64,000 nt of DNA from Pleurodeles waltl (Eukaryota; Chordata; Amphibia; Caudata; Salamandridae). Positions 9,776 through 18,960 of this stretch are shown here, piece by piece. The notes below the pieces were generated by a model that searched no databases, was not told the DNA's origin, and was given only the letters and a program-made list of their open reading frames with translations. Made by a program: the position numbers and the translations under genes. Where the stretch lies: contig NC_090444.1 in NCBI RefSeq assembly GCF_031143425.1, forward strand, positions 1,308,649,324 through 1,308,713,323, given 5' to 3'. How positions within the stretch are numbered: position 1 is the stretch's first letter; each line of letters begins with the position of its first letter.

Positions 9776-9988
9776 GAACGAGTTACTTACCTTCGGTAAC
9801 GACTTTTCTGGTGGATACATTAGCTACCTGTGGATTCCTCACCTCATGAATACTCCCATGGCGCCAGCATTTGACGGAAATCTTCTTACTAGTCTCTGCA
9901 CGTCGACGAGGACGTCACTCTAGCCCACGCGACGCCGTCTGACGTCATACAGGCAATAAGAAGTCCTCGCCGACGTGCCGATGACAGT
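9776..9988. repeat. DIRS-C left inverted terminal repeat
   Basis: 9824-9988 is the exact reverse complement of 15393-15557. The outer 48 bases (9776-9823) are longer than the 14-base right tip and carry GTTACTTACC, which is GGTAAGTAAC on the coding strand. Confidence 0.95.
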
Positions 9989-10111
9989 ACCAACATTTTT
10001 TACGTGCATGAGAATAATAATAATAACCCAATGCAATGAAAGAGCAAAGCAACATCTCTTAATATTGTAAATCACACAACATTGCAATAAAATAGCTGTA
10101 GATTTAATATA

Positions 10112-10112
10112 A

Positions 10113-10146
<34 letters not shown>

Positions 10147-10240
10147 AAATAAATATATTTATACATACGAATCATGTATATACCCAATATATATATAGAT
10201 TTATATATACATATACACATATATACAAATATCATACATG
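10112..10240. repeat. Poly(T) run and AT-rich microsatellite inside DIRS-C
   Basis: About 30 consecutive T at 10112-10141 are followed by ATATAT- and ACATAT-type repeats up to about 10240. The tract lies between the left ITR and the ICR, downstream of the YR gene on the coding strand, where it reads as poly(A). Confidence 0.85.
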
Positions 10241-10330
10241 CAAAATGTATTGCAACTTTGAAGACCAAAAGGAGCACCCTCAAGGATTGCTTGGAGAGAC
10301 CAAAAAGGCAACGGGGAGGCGGGTGGGACC

Positions 10331-10441
10331 GTGAGGAATCCACAGGTAGCTAATGTATCCACCAGAAAAGTCGTTACCGAAGGTAAGTAACTCGTTCTTC
10401 TGATGGATACAACTACCTGTGGATTCCTCACCTCATGAATA
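10331..10441. repeat. DIRS-C internal complementary region
   Basis: 10331-10397 is the reverse complement of the left outer end. 10400-10441 is the reverse complement of the right outer end. The two bases at the junction (10398-10399, TT, or AA on the other strand) can belong to either end, and the same dinucleotide is found at both chromosomal junctions. Confidence 0.94.
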
Positions 10442-10485
10442 GAGTCCCAAAGCAGTACCACGCCCGGCGGTGGGTGCCTAAATGG

Positions 10486-11619
10486 TCAAACCAAGAAATC
10501 CTGCAGCACTGACCGTGCAAAATGACCGTCCCTTCTGACCTCAGAGTCCAAACAGTAATGTTTCACAAAAGTGTGAAGGGACGACCAAGTTGCGGCCTTG
10601 CAGATGTCAACCACAGGAACACCCCTGGCCAAGGCCGAAGAGGCCGACTTAGCTCTGGTGGAGTGAGCTCTAATGCCCTCAGGCGGATCCTTCTTTGCCA
10701 AAGAGTAACAGATTTTAATGCAAAGAACAACCCACCTGGAGAGTGTTCTCTTGTGGACTGCCTTTCCTCTCCTCTTGCCCACGTATCCGACAAACAGCTG
10801 ATCCTCCAGCCTGATATCCTTCATTCTGTCGATATAGAAGCTCAACGCCCTTTTTGGGTCCAGGCGATGTAGTCTTTCTTCCTCCTTTGAAGGATGAGGC
10901 GGAGGATAAAACGTGGACAAAGTGATTGTCTGAGCCAAATGGAAGGGTGAAACAACCTTCGGAAGGAAAGCAGCCTTGGTCCTCAACACCACCTTATCCC
11001 CATAAAACGTTATATAAGGGGGTTTAACCGATAAGGCCTGCAACTCACTCACTCTCCTTGCAGATGTTATAGCTACCAGGAATACTGTTTTAATAACCAA
11101 ATACCTTAAGGGGCAAGAATGCATAGGCTCAAAAGGGGACCCCATAAGGAAAGTCAGGACCAAGGACAAATCCCATTGAGGCATAACGAATGGTTTTGGA
11201 GGATATTGATTCAGAAGACCTTTCAAGAATCTGAGAACAATAGGGGATTTAAATAACGATGGTTGGTCTGGAAGACAAATGAAGGCTGACAAGGCCGACA
11301 AATAACCCTTAATGGTAGCTACTGCACAACCTTTCTGCGCTAGAGACAGTGCAAAAGACAAAACATGTGACAGACGAGCATGTAAGGGATCAATCTGTCT
11401 CTCTCCACACCACATAACAAATTTAGACCACCTATTAGCGTAGATAGATTTAGTGGAGTGTCGCCTGGCCGCTAAGATAACATCCACTACATCAGGCGGG
11501 AGAGAGAAGGAACTCAGGTTGCCCCGTTCAATCTCCAAGCATGTAGGTGCAGACTCTGGAGGTTGGGGTGTAATGGAGGCTGCAGAATAACGGGCAATGC
11601 GCGTTCTCCCGAGTGGCAA
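10486..11619 (-). CDS. DIRS-C tyrosine recombinase
   Basis: 377 codons, intact. N-terminal SAM-like part with RHSTKSIYANRWSKF and TIKGYLSALSAF. Catalytic residues visible are arginine in SARRVSELQAL (188/189), AHSTRAKS (H319, R322), CKAATWSSLHTF (W345) and the tyrosine in VKHYCLDS (Y355). The frame opens on TTG rather than ATG and overlaps the end of the RT frame by 92 bases, so synthesis as part of a frameshift product is likely. Compared with DIRS-A, the upstream overlap with the methylase region is missing because that region is deleted. Predicted to insert the circular cDNA in the nucleus. Confidence 0.92.
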   Translation of the reverse strand: MPLGRTRIARYSAASITPQPPESAPTCLEIERGNLSSFSLPPDVVDVILAARRHSTKSIYANRWSKFVMWCGERQIDPLHARLSHVLSFALSLAQKGCAVATIKGYLSALSAFICLPDQPSLFKSPIVLRFLKGLLNQYPPKPFVMPQWDLSLVLTFLMGSPFEPMHSCPLRYLVIKTVFLVAITSARRVSELQALSVKPPYITFYGDKVVLRTKAAFLPKVVSPFHLAQTITLSTFYPPPHPSKEEERLHRLDPKRALSFYIDRMKDIRLEDQLFVGYVGKRRGKAVHKRTLSRWVVLCIKICYSLAKKDPPEGIRAHSTRAKSASSALARGVPVVDICKAATWSSLHTFVKHYCLDSEVRRDGHFARSVLQDFLV

Positions 11620-13348
11620 ACAGATCTATCCGAGGAAACCCCCACATCTGGAAGATTAAACAGACTTGATCTGGATGGAGACGCCACTCGTGGTCTGCCG
11701 AGAATTGGCGACTGAGACTGTCCGCACGTACATTCAAGACCCCGGCCAGATGATTTGCCACCAAGCAAATCTGATGGTCCTTTGCCCAGGACCATAGCCG
11801 AAGAGCTTCTCTGCAGAGAAGGTACGACCCTACTCCTCCCTGTTTGTTTATGTACCACATCGTGGTAGTATTGTCCGTCAGGACCTGTACCGACTGACCA
11901 CGAAGGGATGGGAGGAAGGCCTTGAGAGCCAAACGTACAGCCCGTAACTCCAACAGATTGATATGAAACACCTGTTCCTCTGGAGACCAAAGCCCTTTGA
12001 TCTCCAGATCCCCCAGATGAGCTCCCCATCCTAGGGTGGAGGCATCCGTTATTACCGTGGCCACTGGTGGCGACTGCGCGAACGGCTTCCCCTGTGAAAG
12101 ATTGTTGCCCGCAATCCACCATTTCAATTCCACAGCAGCATCTCTGGAGATCTTGACAGTACCTTCTAAATCTCCCTTGTGTTGAGACCACTGCCTTCGG
12201 AGGCACCACTGAAGAGCCCTCATGTGCCAGCGAGCATGCGTGACCAACAGAATGCAGGAGGCGAACAAACCGAGCAGACGAAGGACCTTGAGGACTGGAA
12301 CTACCGCTCCATTTCGAAACATTGGAACCAATTCCTGAATATCTTGAATCCGCTGAGGCGGAGGAAAGGCTCGACTCAATGTTGTATCCAGTACTGCCCC
12401 TATGAACAGGAGGCGCTGAGAGGGCTCCAGGTGAGATTTGGGCACGTTCACCGAAAAGCCCAGGTCGAACAACAACTGGGTTGTTGACTGCAGATGATGC
12501 GACACAAGCTCCGGGGACTTGGCTTTGATTAACCAGTCGTCCAAGTAAGGGAATACTGCTATCCCCTTCCTTCTGAGCTCCGCCGCAACCACTGACATCA
12601 CCTTTGTGAAGACTCGAGGTGCTGAAGTAAGACCAAACGGGAGGACCGCAAACTGATAGTGCTGCGACCCTACCACAAACCGGAGATACTTCCTGTGCGA
12701 CTTGAGTATCGGGATATGAAAGTAAGCATCCTGCAAGTCGACAGACACCATCCAATCTTCCTTGTTCAACGCCAAAAGCACCTGTGCTAGGGTCAGCATC
12801 TTGAACTTTTCCTGTTTGAGGAACCAATTCAAGATCCTCAGATCCAGGATTGGTCTCAACTGACCATCCTTTTTGGGAATCAGGAAGTATCTTGAGTAAC
12901 AACCTCGACCCTTTTCCTGCTCTGGGACCAACTCTACCGCGCCCTTTGAAAGGAGGACTTGAACCTCCTGTTCTAGCAACAGGAGGTGTTCTTCTGAACA
13001 ATAAGATGGGCGGGGCGGGATGAGGGGCGGGAACTCCCGAAAGGGAAGGGCGTAGCCTTTTCCCACAATGCCGAGAACCCAAGTGTCCGTTGTGATAGAC
13101 CTCCACTTGTGGAGAAAACGCTGTAATCTTCCCCCTACAGGAGAGGAGTGAGTGGGAAACGGTGGAAGCCTAAGGCTGCTTCCCCTGCTGCACCCCTCCA
13201 GAGGACGAGGAAGAGGCAGAGTGCTGTTGAGAGGCTCCTCTGGTACGGACCCCACCCCTCCCCCTCCCTCTAAATGACCTATAGGGGAGGGAAGAGGCGG
13301 GTTGCTGGAACCTCCCCCGAAAGGAAGAGGAATAAGAGCCACGCCCAA
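11528..13348 (-). CDS. DIRS-C reverse transcriptase-RNase H, methylase domain truncated
   Basis: 606 codons, intact. RT carries VDLQDAYFHIPI and the box FPYLDDWLI (YLDD at 268-271). RNase H has ITDASTLGWGAHL (acid at about 435), NLLELRAVRLAL, VLTDNTTTMWYINKQGG (about 491) and NVRADSLSR (541-547). The frame then enters the methylase-like region (RIDLFATRENAHC) but ends about 20 residues later, so the FPP-motif part seen in DIRS-A (roughly 80-85 codons) is missing. There is no ATG at the start; it overlaps gag by 179 bases. A 530-codon frame on the same strand (11514-13106) is a shadow of this gene. Confidence 0.92.
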   Translation of the reverse strand: MGVALIPLPFGGGSSNPPLPSPIGHLEGGGGVGSVPEEPLNSTLPLPRPLEGCSRGSSLRLPPFPTHSSPVGGRLQRFLHKWRSITTDTWVLGIVGKGYALPFREFPPLIPPRPSYCSEEHLLLLEQEVQVLLSKGAVELVPEQEKGRGCYSRYFLIPKKDGQLRPILDLRILNWFLKQEKFKMLTLAQVLLALNKEDWMVSVDLQDAYFHIPILKSHRKYLRFVVGSQHYQFAVLPFGLTSAPRVFTKVMSVVAAELRRKGIAVFPYLDDWLIKAKSPELVSHHLQSTTQLLFDLGFSVNVPKSHLEPSQRLLFIGAVLDTTLSRAFPPPQRIQDIQELVPMFRNGAVVPVLKVLRLLGLFASCILLVTHARWHMRALQWCLRRQWSQHKGDLEGTVKISRDAAVELKWWIAGNNLSQGKPFAQSPPVATVITDASTLGWGAHLGDLEIKGLWSPEEQVFHINLLELRAVRLALKAFLPSLRGQSVQVLTDNTTTMWYINKQGGVGSYLLCREALRLWSWAKDHQICLVANHLAGVLNVRADSLSRQFSADHEWRLHPDQVCLIFQMWGFPRIDLFATRENAHCPLFCSLHYTPTSRVCTYMLGD

Positions 13349-15290
13349 ATCCCCGAAACCTCCTGAAAATTCTAGAAGAGGCAGAGGAAGAAGGAGCTTG
13401 CAGTCCTAACGATTTGGCTGTGGCTCTGCTCTCCTTAAATCGTTCCAAGGCCGAATCTGCCTTGGCTCCAAACAGTCTGTCCCCATCAAACGGGAGGTCC
13501 AGCAGGGTCGACTGCACATCCGCAGAGAACCCTGAGTTTCGGAGCCAGGCCTGTCTTCTTGCCACCACAGCCGTGCCCATCGCCCTGGCCACCGAGTCGG
13601 TCGTGTCCAGCCCAGACTGGATAATCTGGGTCGCGGCAGCCTGGGCGTCCGAGACCACATCCAAAAGACCCTGGGGAAGCTCCGTGAATGAAGACGAAAT
13701 ATCATCCATCAGCGCATGGATGTACCTCCCCAGAATGCACGTGGCGTTGGTGGCCTTCAACGCCAAACTGCATGACGAAAATATTTTCTTGGACTGCGCA
13801 TCCAGTTTCTTGGAGTCTCTGTCTCCAGGCACCGTCGGGAAGGAACCAGGCGCTGACTTTGAGGAACAGGAGGCTTGCACCACCAAGCTCTCCGGCGTAG
13901 GGTGTCTAGAGAGAAAGCCAGGGTCAGATGGTGCAGCTCGATACCTCCTGGCCACAGCCCTATGAACGGCCGAGGAAGACACCGGCTTCTTCCACACCTC
14001 CAACACCGGATCCAGCAAAGCCTCATTAAATGGCAAGAGAGGCTCAGCTGCAGCAGAGGCCGGATGCAATACCTCTGTCAGCAAATTCTGCTTTGCCTCT
14101 GCCACCGGCAAAGGCAGGTCCAAAAAGCTCGCTGCCTTCCTCACCACAGCATGAAAGGAAGCAGCCTCCTCCGTATATTCCCCTGGAGATGAAAGGTCCC
14201 ACTCAGGGGAAGTGTCCAGCCCACTGGCTGTATCCAGACCATGCAGTCCGTCTCCAGAGTCCTCAATCTCTCCCTCCTCTAGGACTCGCTGGTACTCTTG
14301 CTCTTCTAAAAGACGGAGAGCACGCCTCCTCGAATGAAGTCTCTCCTCGATACGCGGAGTCGACATGGCCTCCGCCGACGTCGAAGAACGGCGCCGATCT
14401 CCAGAAGCATCTGACGCCGCGTCCGGCGCCACAGGCAGCTTCGGCGCCGAGGCAGGAGCCGGAGGACGAGGTCTTGGAGCCGATGGACCAACCGGAGTCA
14501 CAGGGCAAAATCCTGACTTCGACGGAGGGGCAACCTCCGGGGCCGAAACATCCGAAGCCACCGGAGCGGCCACCGACGCCGGCACCGGCGCCGAGCCCAC
14601 ATTCCCAAAAGGGAGAAAGGGCATAAAGGGTGCCGGCCGAAGAGGCGCAGGATCACCCAACGAAAAGGCCAAGGGCCCCGAAGGACCAGCCGGAGCAGCT
14701 CCTGGAGCCATCTGCTGAAAGATGGTATACATCGCATTAAGAAACGCGGTACTATCGGCTCCAGGAGTGGGAAAAGCCGGATACTGGGGTGCCTGGATCG
14801 AAGGCGACCCCGACGCCGGCCTCGACGTCTGCGACGCCGGAGAAAACACAAGAGGCTGCACCACCTCAATCACTGACGCCTGACCAGGTGAAGTCGGTGA
14901 CGCCGGAGAGGGCAACGGCGTCGATGGATGCGGCGTGACCGTGGGGCTGACCTCCCAAGTCCTCCGACGCCGAGCCGAAGGTGACCTCGAATGAGACTCC
15001 TTGCTGGAGTGACGTCGTGAGTCTCTACGGCGCCGGGAGTCTCGATGACGCCGGTGAGACCTTGGCGAAGAAGACTTCTTATGATGTTTCTCCTTCTTCT
15101 TTGACTTTGCCATGAATAACTTGGCCTCGCGCTCTTTGAGGGCCTTCGGATTCATGTGTTGACATGAATCGCAAGTCGAGACGTCGTGGTCGGAGCTCAA
15201 ACACCATAGACAGTCGGAGTGAGGATCTGTAACTGACATCTTGCCCCCACACTCTCGACAGGGCTTGAAACCCGACTTCCTCTGAGACAT
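13170..15290 (-). CDS. DIRS-C Gag-like protein with RS-rich segment
   Basis: The ATG at 15290 begins MSQRKSGFKPC, just upstream of a Cys/His cluster (CRECGGKMSVTD, then CLWC, DH and CDSC) that matches the DIRS-A and DIRS-B gag N termini; this gives 706 residues. Next comes a strongly basic segment of Arg-Ser and His-Arg dipeptides (for example RRRRDSRRHSSKES and SRSPSARRRR), then long Pro/Ala-rich linkers. A conserved helical part contains SCSLALKATNATCILGRYIH and RQAWLRNSGFSADVQS. The tail is Gly/Arg/Ser-rich with repeated FRGRG-type motifs. Likely an RNA-binding structural protein. The RS-rich segment resembles splicing-factor RS domains and is much weaker in DIRS-A gag. Confidence 0.88.
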   Translation of the reverse strand: MSQRKSGFKPCRECGGKMSVTDPHSDCLWCLSSDHDVSTCDSCQHMNPKALKEREAKLFMAKSKKKEKHHKKSSSPRSHRRHRDSRRRRDSRRHSSKESHSRSPSARRRRTWEVSPTVTPHPSTPLPSPASPTSPGQASVIEVVQPLVFSPASQTSRPASGSPSIQAPQYPAFPTPGADSTAFLNAMYTIFQQMAPGAAPAGPSGPLAFSLGDPAPLRPAPFMPFLPFGNVGSAPVPASVAAPVASDVSAPEVAPPSKSGFCPVTPVGPSAPRPRPPAPASAPKLPVAPDAASDASGDRRRSSTSAEAMSTPRIEERLHSRRRALRLLEEQEYQRVLEEGEIEDSGDGLHGLDTASGLDTSPEWDLSSPGEYTEEAASFHAVVRKAASFLDLPLPVAEAKQNLLTEVLHPASAAAEPLLPFNEALLDPVLEVWKKPVSSSAVHRAVARRYRAAPSDPGFLSRHPTPESLVVQASCSSKSAPGSFPTVPGDRDSKKLDAQSKKIFSSCSLALKATNATCILGRYIHALMDDISSSFTELPQGLLDVVSDAQAAATQIIQSGLDTTDSVARAMGTAVVARRQAWLRNSGFSADVQSTLLDLPFDGDRLFGAKADSALERFKESRATAKSLGLQAPSSSASSRIFRRFRGFGRGSYSSSFRGRFQQPASSLPYRSFRGRGRGGVRTRGASQQHSASSSSSGGVQQGKQP

Positions 15291-15392
15291 TGTTACCGCA
15301 GAGAAGACTACGCAGCAGACAATACACTGTAACCACGAAGGTAACAGTAACTCCCTCGAAGATAACCGTTTCGAATGCACGGAAAAAAGGGA

Positions 15393-15571
15393 ACTGTCAT
15401 CGGCACGTCGGCGAGGACTTCTTATTGCCTGTATGACGTCAGACGGCGTCGCGTGGGCTAGAGTGACGTCCTCGTCGACGTGCAGAGACTAGTAAGAAGA
15501 TTTCCGTCAAATGCTGGCGCCATGGGAGTATTCATGAGGTGAGGAATCCACAGGTAGTTGTATCCATCAGA
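15393..15571. repeat. DIRS-C right inverted terminal repeat
   Basis: 165 bp identical and inverted relative to 9824-9988, plus a short unique outer tip (15558-15571) that is found again only in the ICR. The DIRS-B sequence resumes immediately after it with ACAGCTAGG. Confidence 0.95.
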
Positions 15572-15573
15572 AA

Positions 15574-16130
15574 CAGCTAGGTCGATTGAATGATTAAGAT
15601 GGTAATGCGACACTACCTTAGGGAAGAATTTTGGCTTGGTGCGGAGAACAACGCTGTCTCTATGAACTTGAAAGAAACATTCTTCCAGGATTAGAGCTTG
15701 ACACACCAGATTGAGGTAATAGCAACTAGAAATGCCACCTTCCAAGAGAGCAATTGAAGGGGTAAATTGTGAAGTGGCTCAAATGGTGGGCCCATGAGTC
15801 GGGTGAGTACAATGTTAAGATTCCATGAGGGTGATGGATGAACCCAGAAGGAATCAACATTTTGAGACCCTCCATAAAGGTCTTGATAACTGGTATTTTG
15901 AAGGGAGAGATGTGTTGTCTAAAAGGCAACCACTGTGGCCAGATGTTAGCATATAGAGGTGAAGGCTAGGCCACAAACCTGTAAATGGAGCAAGTAGCAA
16001 ACAATGTTTTGTAGTGTAGCTTTGAGCGGGTCAATTTGTTTTGAGTGACAGTAGCAGACAAATCTCTTTCATTTGGCCGATAGCAGGCACGGATGGTAGG
16101 TAAGTGGGGCTTCCTTGAGAATGCTCATGC
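15574..16130 (-). pseudogene. DIRS-B tyrosine recombinase, N-terminal part
   Basis: Continuation of the YR gene interrupted by DIRS-C. Recognisable pieces are VVLRTKPKFFPKVVSHYHL and FKIPVIKTFMEGLKMLIP, both closely matching DIRS-A YR. Several frame changes and stops make it a pseudogene. Confidence 0.82.
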
Positions 16131-18960
16131 ATGCACGGGAATATTAATGTAACCAAATTGTGTGACCTCAGGAGCCAGATTGCCAGGTTGAGGAACAGAA
16201 TATCTGGGTCCCTGATTTCTCCATGGTTCTGCGTGAGAAGGTCCTGCCTGTTGGGGAGTCTTTCATGCGGAAATAGAGACAGTTTGAGCAGAGTTGTAAA
16301 CCGTGGTTGGCAAGCTCGTGTGGGAGCTATCAGGATGAGCATGAGGGATGTCTGCCGAAGCCTCCGAATCACAAATGGAAGAAGAGGGAGAAGAGGAAAA
16401 GGTGGGGCAAATATCCCTGTCAAATTCATCCACAGTGCACTGCCGATGGACTGTGGAAGCCTAGAGGTAAAGTTTGGGCATTTGGCGGCAGCAGACAAAT
16501 CTATTTGCAGGAACCCCGGTTTGGGAAAATAACAGAGGAGAACTTGTGGGTGGAGCGCCCACTCGTGGATTTAATGCCTCATCCTGCTGAGGAGGTTGGC
16601 AAAGTTGTTGTCCAGCCCCACAAAGTATTATGCTAACAAGCATTTTTTTTTCCAATAAACTTTATTGAGTTTTGTTATTTGATAACGCAAAGACAATGGA
16701 GCTCAGCATCTGATTATTAAACTGTATCACATCCTGTGAGGAAATAAACAACATCTCGCACACACATTTGCCTGAACAGTAAGGATATAAGTAACAGAGT
16801 AAACTAAAAGTGGGTTACTCCCTTGGTCATCTCCAAAGACAGATTGTATGTACCAAATGTAAACTCGCTTCCCAGTAAAGTTCCCACAGGATCAACTCCA
16901 TTCTCTTAACCGACTCCCCCCACAAAACAATTAAACCCCCCATCTGCTTCTGTGTAAAAAATCTTTGTCTGTTTGATGAGGGAACATATGTATATCTTAC
17001 GGGCCATCCAGATCCTTGTGGCCAATAGTCTATTCTAGAACAGGGTCAGTTGTTTCCAGGCTCCCATTCAGGGTGGGCACCATCGCTTGTAGTTCTCGTC
17101 CTCCCCCCACCCCCCTTCCTCAGCCTGGTCCACCATCTTCTGTGGGTCAGAGATCATGACTGACCACGCTTTCAGGCCGTCTTCTAGTTTATCATCTACA
17201 CAAGTGTGGCACATTTGTACCGTTCAATGACATCTCTTAGCCAGGCCATAACTCCAGGAGCCACTGGTCTCAGCCATTCCATAGCAATAAGTCTCTTTGC
17301 CTGTACAGTCCAGGAGGATGAACATCCGGCTCAGATGTTTTTTAGCAGGTGAGGGAAGCAAGCCCAGTAGTATTTGATGCATTTCCATCTGTACATCCGA
17401 ACCCATCGTTTTGTTTAGTCTATCAATAACCATTAGTCAGTAGTGGGTTTAAGATTGACAAGTCCAGACCATATGAAGAAAATCTGCTGGTTGGATTTTA
17501 CACCGTGGGCAGCTCCCCGGTCAGGTCTCATAAACTGCGTGTAAAGCTTAGGGTGTAAGATATGTCTGATGAACTAGAATATATCTGAGAAGTTTGAAAC
17601 GTGCATTTTCTCCGACCTTCTGTACTCCCTCATGTATCTTCTTCTACTCCTCGCTCCAGAAACAAGTGAATGTTATGGCGGACAGTTCAACGTCAAATAG
17701 TCTGGAATAGCTGAGACAGCTGTGGGGAGCGTGTCCACCCCCCCTCCCCCCCCTGTTTCTGAAGGTAGTACATAGCTGTCATATTGTCCACCTGGACGAG
17801 GGCAAGCTTCCCTATCAGGTGAGGAAGGCTTTCAATGCTAGGTGAACAGCTAGGATCTCCAGGTAGTTCATGTGGAGACCCTGGTATGTGGTCTTCCACA
17901 GACCCTGCACAGTAAGATCCTGTACGGGTGTACCTCACCCCAGGAGTGAGGCATCTGTGTAACAATGGTTTGTGGAAGGGGGGGGAGGGTCAAGGAAAGG
18001 CTGCCCTTGCAACAAGTTGTAATGGCCTACCAACTCTAGACCGTCCTGTCCCAATCACCCCGCAGTATGAGACCACTGTTGCGCTAAACATTCCATCAAC
18101 TGGCGCATGTGAAGTCTATCATGCAGGAGGCAATCATGCATAAAAGACACATGACCATCCTGACTTGGAGATGCTGATCTGGTTGGAACAAAAGAATCAG
18201 TGATTGGCAAGACTGGATCCATCAGTACTGGGAAAAGCTAAGCCTACCTCTGTGTTGAGATTAGCCCCTAGGGAAAGGCTGATTATTTAGCAGTTGGAGG
18301 TGGGTCTTGGTGGTGTGGATGGTAAACCCTAATCAACGAAGTACATCTATTGTGATTTGCATGTGTTTTTGGCACTGTTGACAGGTGGCAGCCTTGATGA
18401 GACAATCGTCCAAATATGGGAAAACATGGATTCCTTGTCTGTGGAAGTGAGCGGCTACTACAATTTATAACACTTGGTGAATACCTGAGGTGCAGTAGTG
18501 ACCCTGAAAGGGAGAACTTTGAACTGGTAGTGCCTTCTGTGAACCACAAACCTGAGATACTGGCGATTAGGTGGATGTATTGGAATGTGGAAATAGACAT
18601 TCTTTACGTCTAGAGCAGCCATAAAGTCGCCTTGCAGGAGAAGCTGAATGACATCCTAGAGGATTACCATGTGAAAGTGCTCTGATATGATGTGCTTGTT
18701 TAGGGGCCTGAGGCTTTTGGGTATTAGGAAGTATAGTGAGTACAGTCCTGTACCTTGCTGATTGTTGGGGATGGGTTCTATGGCCCATTTGAGAAGGAGG
18801 GCTTTGACCTCCTCTTTTAGTAGTGTTTAATGCTTCACTGACAGCCTGTGTTTGCGAGGTGAAATGGTAGGAGGTATGGAAGTGATCTCCAGACAATAAC
18901 CATGGTGGATAACATCCAACACCCACTTGTCTGAGGTGATGGATTGTCAAGTGGGAAAGA
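16131..18960 (-). pseudogene. DIRS-B RT-RNase H-methylase remains
   Basis: Methylase-like region at 16131-16500 (ALWMNLTGIFAPPFPLLPLL, IAPTRACQPRFTTLL), with the RNase H end at 16560-16640 (IILCGAGQQL in one frame, LDNNFANLLSR in another). An L1 insertion separates this from the rest of RNase H (VQVDNMTAMYYLQKQGG, about 17740-17810). The RT region is at about 18150-18960, with HVFPYLDDCLI encoded around 18395-18430. The YLDD box survives, but frameshifts and stops interrupt the gene throughout, so it cannot make a working enzyme. The order matches DIRS-A. Confidence 0.83.
16645..17690 (-). mobile_element. 5'-truncated L1-like LINE inside DIRS-B RNase H
   Basis: On the minus strand it ends with AATAAAGTTTATTGG followed by a short A run (plus strand T run at 16644-16652), the expected 3' end of a retroposed LINE. 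Upstream, decoded segments fit the C terminus of L1 ORF2: NARFKLLRYILVHQTYLTP, then a CPRC-type Cys pair and DFLHMVWTCQS, then LLGLLPSPAKKHLSRMF. Only the last kilobase is present. It breaks RNase H of DIRS-B between the segments ending near 16640 and starting near 17694. A clear target-site duplication was not found. Confidence 0.72.

Larger units (their letters stand above)
9776..15571 (-). mobile_element. Young DIRS-type retrotransposon nested in DIRS-B (DIRS-C)
   Basis: About 5.8 kb. ITRs are identical over 165 bp (9824-9988 against 15393-15557). The ICR at 10331-10441 joins the complements of both ends. Three minus-strand frames (gag, RT-RNase H, YR) are all intact. The insertion lies inside the DIRS-B YR gene. 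Removing the element and one copy of an AA dinucleotide restores the DIRS-B reading frame across the site, so there is no net target duplication. Methylase-like sequence is largely absent between RNase H and YR. ITR identity and intact frames point to recent insertion. Confidence 0.95.

Noticed and set aside
11514..13106. 530-codon ORF on the minus strand of DIRS-C
   Set aside because: It lies in another register over the RT-RNase H gene. Ser/Gly-rich composition, no motif, no counterpart domain.
14030..14626. 198-codon Pro-rich plus-strand ORF opposite DIRS-C gag
   Set aside because: Antisense of the Pro/Ala-rich gag linker. Composition explains it.
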